Part shown: in pieces, positions 24,248-28,925 of the stretch | Position numbering within the stretch: position 1 is the first letter of the stretch | Layout: each line of letters opens with the position of its first letter | From: Bacteroidales bacterium | GTDB taxonomy: Bacteria; Bacteroidota; Bacteroidia; Bacteroidales; 4484-276 | Assembly: GCA_018400545.1 (NCBI GenBank) | Contig: JAGYLT010000003.1 | Coordinates: 1 to 28,925 of the forward strand | Direction: 5' to 3' | DNA: 28,925 nt | The notes under the pieces: model-generated | What the model was told of the DNA's origin: nothing | What the model saw: only the letters and a program-made list of their open reading frames with translations | Databases searched by the model: none | Translations under genes and position numbers: made by a program

Positions 24248-26614
24248 ATGCGAAGCATTTTGATTCTACTTTCTACCCTGCTGATATCAGGTATAAATTT
24301 GGCTTATGCCCAAACTGTAAAACCCAAACTCAGGAAAGAAACCAGGTCGTCATCGGAGACGGGTAAAATTCAATCCTCCCCCAACAACAAAATTGATAGC
24401 AAGTGGACATGCCTCGGGCCAACCGGTATGCCAAATATTGCGACCAGTTCGAACACCTATGGCCACGGGCAAATCAACCGGCTTGCTTTCGATCCGCGCT
24501 ATGACGGAATAAATAATCAAACTGTTTATGGATGTTCTTTCTTTGGCGGCCTTTGGCGAAGCGAAGATGATGGCGACAACTGGCAGAACGTCAATACCGA
24601 CTTTTTGCCTTCCACCTCTGTGGCGGATGTATGTATCAACCCATTCAATCCGGAGCAGATTTTCATCGCTACGGGCTATGGTGATGGCGGCATTTTTGAT
24701 GCGCGCAGCCCAAACTGGGCGCACATCAACCCGATTTATACCACCGGGATTTTTAGAAGCAACGATTACGGTGAAACCTGGGAAGACATCTCAGGAAACT
24801 TCCTGGAGTTTTTCCCGAAAGGTGGGATGTGCCGAAAGATGATAATCAATCCGCTGAACCCCGACCAGATTTTGGTGGCGTCCACCGAAGGCGTTATCAA
24901 AACTGAAAATGCATCTTCCAAATCCCCAACATGGAAAAATGTATTTCAGAAAATTGGGGAGGATTTTAGAGATATTCGCGGTATTGCTTTTAAGCCCGGC
25001 GATGCCAACACCGTGTATGCCAGCGGTAAGGATATTTTTATTTCGGAAGATGGTGGAAATTCATGGGCTTCCTTAACAGAAGAAAAATATGGATTCATCC
25101 TCAACAGTTTGCCCGATGGATTTAACATTCGCAGGATAAATATTGCAGTTACCCCTGCGGCCCCGGAGCGGCTTTATGCATACATGCTTGGAGAAAAGGA
25201 ATCGGGAAATAAAACACTTATGGGGGCACACATTGCCATTTTTGAAGATGGAAAATGGCGGATTATCGAATCCCGGTTTTCCAGTGGACTGACCTATTTT
25301 GCCGACAACTGGATTGCGATTGCGGTATCGCCGGTAGATGCCAATGCTGTATTTTATGCCAACACGCGGCTGATCGGATCCGAAAATATTGACAGCGTAA
25401 AATTCGGCCTGCGCTCACCGTATTGCGGAAATGGTTTTCATGCCGATGTGCACGATCTTGCCTTCCAGCCCAATGTTGACCATCCTGAATTGTTTTCAGC
25501 TAACCATGGCGGTGTGAGTGTGAAAACTTTTCCAAATCCCAACAACGATGGCTGGGCATACAAAAACGAAGGCTTGCAGGTAGCCACCATCTGGGCTTTT
25601 GACGATTCAGAAAATGATGAGGAACTGGCTATTGTAGGTTTGCAGGACAACGGAACACTTTTCCGTTATGATACCCTGGGAAATATGTGGCATTTTATTT
25701 ACGGTGGTGACGGCGGTGCCAGCCGGATTGATCCAAACCAACCTGACAAGCTTTATTTTTCGCCAGGAGATAAATCACTGCTCAGTTTCGATTTAACTAC
25801 CTTCAAACGCACCAATGAAGCTATCAAGTTACCAAATGACCCAAGAAGTAAAAAAGATAAAGCAGGCACGTCCAAAACCACGGCGATGGTTAACCACCCA
25901 AAAACCGGCGTCCCCTGGTTTGGGTTTACAGAACTATTCTCAAAGGAAATCGCAAACCCGTCGAGAACTGATCAGCCTGAAGATGTTTGGACGCTGCAAT
26001 CCGACATTCATAAAACCGAGCCCTTCCAATGGCGGCGGCAGATTACCGAGCTGGAATTCTGCAAAGCTCAACCCGAGAATATTTATGTGGTAACCGGCGG
26101 GCAGCAAAATTCCCCCTGGTACGACTGGCAATTACCCTCTGTGCTTTATAAATCAACATCAGGCGGAGTGGCAGGCCGGTTATCCGAAGAAAAACGGTTT
26201 AAGCCCGTCAACTACCCCGGCATGGAATATGATGACGACACCCTGGCCATCATAACAAGCATTGCAGTTGCCCCATTTAATCCTGAACATGTCTGGATCA
26301 CCTACACCGGCATCCCCGGCGAATACCGTGTCTGGTTTTCATCGAATGGTGGTGATACCTGGAAAAACGCTGATCCGGATGGAATTTTTGAAGACAACCC
26401 GGTGAATGCCATCGCTTACCAGGAGGGTAGCGCCGACCGCCTCTACCTTGGGACAGACCGCGGGCTTTACACCAAAAACCGGTTTACCGGCTGGGAGAAG
26501 GTGGAAGGATTCCCCAATGTGCGCATTACAGAAATGAAGATCAATTACGCGTTTAATAAATTACGTGTAGCTACTTTTGGGAGAGGGCTCTGGGAAGGTG
26601 AGTTGTTGAAGTGA
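24248..26614 (+). CDS. Secreted Asp-box (VPS10/sialidase-like) beta-propeller protein
   Basis: A 788-residue exported protein with a signal peptide ending AYAQ (residue 22). Asp-box motifs (SxDxGxxW) recur: SEDDGDNW (105-112), SNDYGETW (171-178), SEDGGNSW (266-273) and SSNGGDTW near 700. They alternate with 'NPFNPEQIFIATG'-type strands (131-143, 201-211), the pattern of sortilin/VPS10-like and 'glycosyl hydrolase BNR' propellers common in Bacteroidota. The last blade ends VATFGRGLWEGELLK with no added domain; many relatives carry a type IX secretion C-terminal sorting domain here, and none is visible. It is therefore likely periplasmic or exported another way. Catalytic residues of a true glycosidase are not recognisable, so a binding role is as likely. 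A possible promoter is TATTTTCG (24193-24200), one base off the consensus. Confidence 0.75.
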   Translation: MRSILILLSTLLISGINLAYAQTVKPKLRKETRSSSETGKIQSSPNNKIDSKWTCLGPTGMPNIATSSNTYGHGQINRLAFDPRYDGINNQTVYGCSFFGGLWRSEDDGDNWQNVNTDFLPSTSVADVCINPFNPEQIFIATGYGDGGIFDARSPNWAHINPIYTTGIFRSNDYGETWEDISGNFLEFFPKGGMCRKMIINPLNPDQILVASTEGVIKTENASSKSPTWKNVFQKIGEDFRDIRGIAFKPGDANTVYASGKDIFISEDGGNSWASLTEEKYGFILNSLPDGFNIRRINIAVTPAAPERLYAYMLGEKESGNKTLMGAHIAIFEDGKWRIIESRFSSGLTYFADNWIAIAVSPVDANAVFYANTRLIGSENIDSVKFGLRSPYCGNGFHADVHDLAFQPNVDHPELFSANHGGVSVKTFPNPNNDGWAYKNEGLQVATIWAFDDSENDEELAIVGLQDNGTLFRYDTLGNMWHFIYGGDGGASRIDPNQPDKLYFSPGDKSLLSFDLTTFKRTNEAIKLPNDPRSKKDKAGTSKTTAMVNHPKTGVPWFGFTELFSKEIANPSRTDQPEDVWTLQSDIHKTEPFQWRRQITELEFCKAQPENIYVVTGGQQNSPWYDWQLPSVLYKSTSGGVAGRLSEEKRFKPVNYPGMEYDDDTLAIITSIAVAPFNPEHVWITYTGIPGEYRVWFSSNGGDTWKNADPDGIFEDNPVNAIAYQEGSADRLYLGTDRGLYTKNRFTGWEKVEGFPNVRITEMKINYAFNKLRVATFGRGLWEGELLK

Positions 26615-26652
26615 ATATTGAACTATCATGACTATCAAAGGTTTATGCTAAT

Positions 26653-28092
26653 ATGAAAACCAGGATATTACTTACCGGTGCCAACGGATACATCGGGAAA
26701 AGGCTTCTGCCGGTTCTTAGCGAAAAAGGGCATGAAGTTTATTGCCTCGTTCGGGACAAAAAACGGTTTCAGCTTAACGAAAACCTGAAGAAGCACATCA
26801 CTGTGGTTGAAGCTGATTTATTAAAGCCTGAAAGCCTGAAAAACCTCCCAAAAACTTTTGATGTTGCTTATTACCTCGTGCATTCGATGACCACTTCATC
26901 TGATAAATTTTATGATCTGGAAAAGCAGGCCGCAGAGAACTTTGTAGGTTTTGTTGATCAAACCTCGTGTAAACAAATCATTTATCTCGGAGGCATTTCT
27001 ACAGACAAGAAACTTTCGAAACACCTGGAATCGCGCAAAAATGTAAGCGATATACTTGGCGGTGCCAGCGCGGCTTTAACCTCGCTGGGTGCCGGAATCA
27101 TCGTGGGCTCAGGAAGTGCTTCTTTCGAGATTATCCGCGATATTGTTGAAAAACTTCCGGTTATGGTAGCCCCCCGCTGGTTAAAAACCCGCAGTCAGCC
27201 CATCGCAGTAAGGGATGCCATAAATTTCCTGACCGGTGTAATGCTCAATGAAAAATGCTTCAACCGGCATTTCGATATAGGTGGTCCCGATGTACTTACT
27301 TACAAAGAGATGCTTTTGCAGTTTGCAAAAGTTCGCGGATATAAACGGCTAATCATAACCCTTCCGGTGCTCACACCGAGGCTATCGGCGTACTGGCTCA
27401 ATATGGTAACTTCAACTCCATATAAGCTGGCGGCCACACTCGTAAACAGCATGACCACGGAAGTGATCAGCAACGATAACCGCCTGCAAAAACTACTTAA
27501 CATCCAGCCGGTAAGCTACGAAACTGCAATTCGCCGGGCCTTTGATAAAATTGAGCAAAACATGGTTTTATCCAGTTGGAAGGATGCCATGGCCTCATCG
27601 ATGGACGACAGTAAAATATCCCACTATATCGAAGTGCCAACCTTTGGCTGTTTCAAGGACAGGCAAAAATTTGAGGTGGCCGATGTTGATTCAGCACAAA
27701 AAAATATTTTCTCGATAGGCGGCAATAATGGATGGCATTATGGCAATTGGCTCTGGAAACTGCGTGGCTATATGGATAGTGCCGTTGGCGGTGTTGGATT
27801 ACGCAGGGGAAGAACCCATCCTGATACAGTCCAATCAGGCGATGCCCTGGATTTCTGGCGTGTTATAGATGCCAATCCGGAAAATGGACGGCTGCTGCTT
27901 TTCGCCGAAATGAAATTGCCCGGAGAGGCATGGCTCGAATTTAAAATCGATCAGGAAAAGGGAAAAACATATCTTTATCAAACAGCCACTTTCAGGCCGC
28001 GTGGCATTTTTGGCAGATTATACTGGTTTGGCTCTCTGCCCTTCCACCTTTTTATATTTTCCGGGATGGCCCGACGGGTGGCCGGTAAATAA
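26653..28092 (+). CDS. SDR-type NAD(P)-binding protein fused to DUF2867
   Basis: A 479-residue protein. Residues 1-290 form an atypical (extended) short-chain dehydrogenase/reductase Rossmann domain: ILLTGANGYIGKRLLPVL (5-22) is the dinucleotide-binding loop, followed by VVEADLLKPESL, YYLVHSM and IIYLGGIS. It resembles NmrA/YbjT-like sugar-nucleotide or redox sensors. The C-terminal part (about 340-479) matches DUF2867: GWHYGNWLWKLRGYMDSAVG, then GLRRGRTHPDTVQSGDALDFW, then WLEFKIDQ and a final YWFGSLPFHLFIFSGMARRV, possibly membrane-touching. The SDR-DUF2867 fusion is a known arrangement with no assigned substrate. It starts 38 bases after the propeller gene, so co-transcription is possible. 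Confidence 0.87.
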   Translation: MKTRILLTGANGYIGKRLLPVLSEKGHEVYCLVRDKKRFQLNENLKKHITVVEADLLKPESLKNLPKTFDVAYYLVHSMTTSSDKFYDLEKQAAENFVGFVDQTSCKQIIYLGGISTDKKLSKHLESRKNVSDILGGASAALTSLGAGIIVGSGSASFEIIRDIVEKLPVMVAPRWLKTRSQPIAVRDAINFLTGVMLNEKCFNRHFDIGGPDVLTYKEMLLQFAKVRGYKRLIITLPVLTPRLSAYWLNMVTSTPYKLAATLVNSMTTEVISNDNRLQKLLNIQPVSYETAIRRAFDKIEQNMVLSSWKDAMASSMDDSKISHYIEVPTFGCFKDRQKFEVADVDSAQKNIFSIGGNNGWHYGNWLWKLRGYMDSAVGGVGLRRGRTHPDTVQSGDALDFWRVIDANPENGRLLLFAEMKLPGEAWLEFKIDQEKGKTYLYQTATFRPRGIFGRLYWFGSLPFHLFIFSGMARRVAGK

Positions 28093-28125
28093 ATTCCATA
28101 TTCCGTTCACTCGTCGTATAGTTTT

Positions 28126-28133
28126 TATCTTTG
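28126..28133 (+). promoter_or_regulatory. Candidate -7 promoter element for the acetyltransferase gene
   Basis: TATCTTTG matches TAnnTTTG, 29 bases before the ATG at 28163, giving a start near 28140. No good -33 TTTG. Confidence 0.45.
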
Positions 28134-28162
28134 TTCAGCGTTAGTGGTAAAAGCTTTTCTGA

Positions 28163-28696
28163 ATGATCGACATCATCAAAATCAATAAACATCTGTATTT
28201 GCGGCGCATCAGCCACCAGGATGCAGAAGACATTTTCAACCTTATCGACAATAACCGGGAGCATCTTGGCTCATGGCTTCCCTTCGTTGAAACCACGCAC
28301 ACTGCCGAAAACACACACGCATTCATCGATCAACTGCAAAAGCCTTACAGCCGCGAGATGGTCTTTTCAATCTGCCATGAAGGCGCCATCACCGGATTGA
28401 TTGGATTCAAAGATATTGATCGTGCCAACAAGCGGCTTGAAATCGGTTATTGGATTTCAAAAGAAAACGAAGGGAAAGGCATCGTTACGGATGCATGTCG
28501 AAGCCTTATGGATAAAGCATTCCGGAAACTCAACATGAATCGTATTCAAATTAAATGCGGCGTGGGCAACAACCGGAGCAGCAATGTTCCAAAAAGGCTT
28601 GGCTTTCAGTTTGAAGGCATTGAACGCGAGGGCGAAAAACACAAAAACAGGTATATCGACCTGGAAGTGTACAGCATGCTGAAACGAGACTGGTAA
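28163..28696 (+). CDS. RimJ/RimL-type GNAT acetyltransferase
   Basis: A 177-residue cytoplasmic GNAT-fold acetyltransferase. The N-terminal LYLRRISHQDAEDIFNLIDN, then HLGSWLPFVETTHT is typical of the RimL (ribosomal-protein Ser N-acetyltransferase-like) subgroup. The acetyl-CoA loop is in RLEIGYWISKENEGKGIVTDA (motif A around 95-115), followed by NMNRIQIKCGVGNNRSSNVPKRLGFQ. The protein ends VYSMLKRDW, complete at normal length. Substrates of this subgroup are diverse (ribosomal proteins, peptides, small molecules), so none is assigned. It appears monocistronic, with its own promoter candidate. Confidence 0.9.
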   Translation: MIDIIKINKHLYLRRISHQDAEDIFNLIDNNREHLGSWLPFVETTHTAENTHAFIDQLQKPYSREMVFSICHEGAITGLIGFKDIDRANKRLEIGYWISKENEGKGIVTDACRSLMDKAFRKLNMNRIQIKCGVGNNRSSNVPKRLGFQFEGIEREGEKHKNRYIDLEVYSMLKRDW

Positions 28697-28752
28697 TACC
28701 AGTTAACAGATTTTTAGCAGGTATATTCAAACTAATTTTACGCAAAGATTGT

Positions 28753-28760
28753 TAACTTTG
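28753..28760 (+). promoter_or_regulatory. Candidate -7 promoter element for the Uma2-family gene
   Basis: TAACTTTG matches TAnnTTTG, 22 bases before the ATG at 28782, implying a leader of about 15 bases. No clear -33 element. Confidence 0.45.
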
Positions 28761-28781
28761 TGATTATCAAATCATGTAAAA

Positions 28782-28925
28782 ATGAGCACACTCAACCTCG
28801 ACCTGAATAAAAAATACACTTACGCCGATTACCTCACCTGGATGGACGATGTAAGGCGGGAGTTGTACAATGGATTTATCAAATTGATGACGCCTGCGCC
28901 TTCCAGAAAGCATCAAAAGATATCA
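28782..28925 (+). CDS. Uma2-family (DUF820) putative endonuclease, 5' part
   Basis: The first 48 codons of a gene that runs off the window. The sequence YTYADYLTWMDDVRRELYNG, then LMTPAPSRKHQKI closely follows the opening of the Uma2 family (PF05685; restriction-endonuclease-like fold). The conserved early E-L-x-x-G and SPAP-like TPAPS followed by H-Q are visible. Catalytic PD-(D/E)xK residues would lie further on. These genes are often multicopy, and their biological role is unclear. Confidence 0.82.
   Translation, partial: MSTLNLDLNKKYTYADYLTWMDDVRRELYNGFIKLMTPAPSRKHQKIS

Overview
The window looks like a chromosomal segment of a Bacteroidota bacterium, probably Bacteroidales or a close relative. 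Three things support this. The gene content is typical: an archaeal-type ProRS, the rsfS-ftsH-LUD-cdsA-psd block divergent from birA-nif3-zinc-ribbon, an OmpP1/FadL-type porin and a head-GIN lipoprotein. Several genes have a TAnnTTTG -7 element just upstream, the phylum's housekeeping promoter form. Shine-Dalgarno sequences are mostly absent. GC looks moderate (low to mid 40s by eye). I saw no tRNA, rRNA, CRISPR array, insertion sequence or prophage, so this is core genome rather than an island.

Layout. Positions 1-247 hold the tail end and terminator of an unseen upstream gene, then a promoter. 248-2147 (+): a PagL-like lipid A deacylase and a head-GIN (DUF2807) lipoprotein. 2216-3688 (-): proS, convergent on these across a bidirectional terminator. 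3818-5389 (+): a Tyr/Gly/Ser-rich lipoprotein gene whose 3' half is broken by several frame changes. 5424-6887 (+): an OmpP1/FadL-type outer-membrane protein. 7006-9696 (-): birA, a NIF3-family gene and a CT398/CdsZ-like zinc-ribbon coiled-coil gene, transcribed in that order. 9869-14806 (+): rsfS, ftsH, a LUD-domain gene, a DUF2007 gene, cdsA and psd, tightly packed with two overlapping starts. This joins ribosome silencing, membrane proteolysis and phospholipid synthesis. 14787-16235 (-): a YjjG-type HAD nucleotidase followed by a broken DUF4163/DUF3298 lipoprotein gene.

16292-24036 is the most interesting part. It holds a 1289-residue minus-strand protein with two tandem copies of a sensor-like module, two receiver-like domains and a PPDK/PEP-synthase-type ATP-grasp domain, but no phosphohistidine or PEP domain. 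Divergent from it is a LuxR-family response regulator, and next comes a complete pyruvate phosphate dikinase (ppdK, minus strand). I infer a signal-responsive control unit around PEP/pyruvate interconversion; the sequence suggests this but does not prove it.

24248-28925 (+): a secreted Asp-box beta-propeller protein, an SDR-DUF2867 protein, a RimJ/RimL-type acetyltransferase and the start of a Uma2-family (DUF820) gene cut by the window end.

Three loci (the 3818-5389 lipoprotein, the 3' tail of ftsH, and the DUF4163/DUF3298 gene) each carry several small frame disruptions, while very long genes elsewhere are intact. They are either real decay in weakly constrained regions or local sequence errors, and should be checked against reads before being interpreted.
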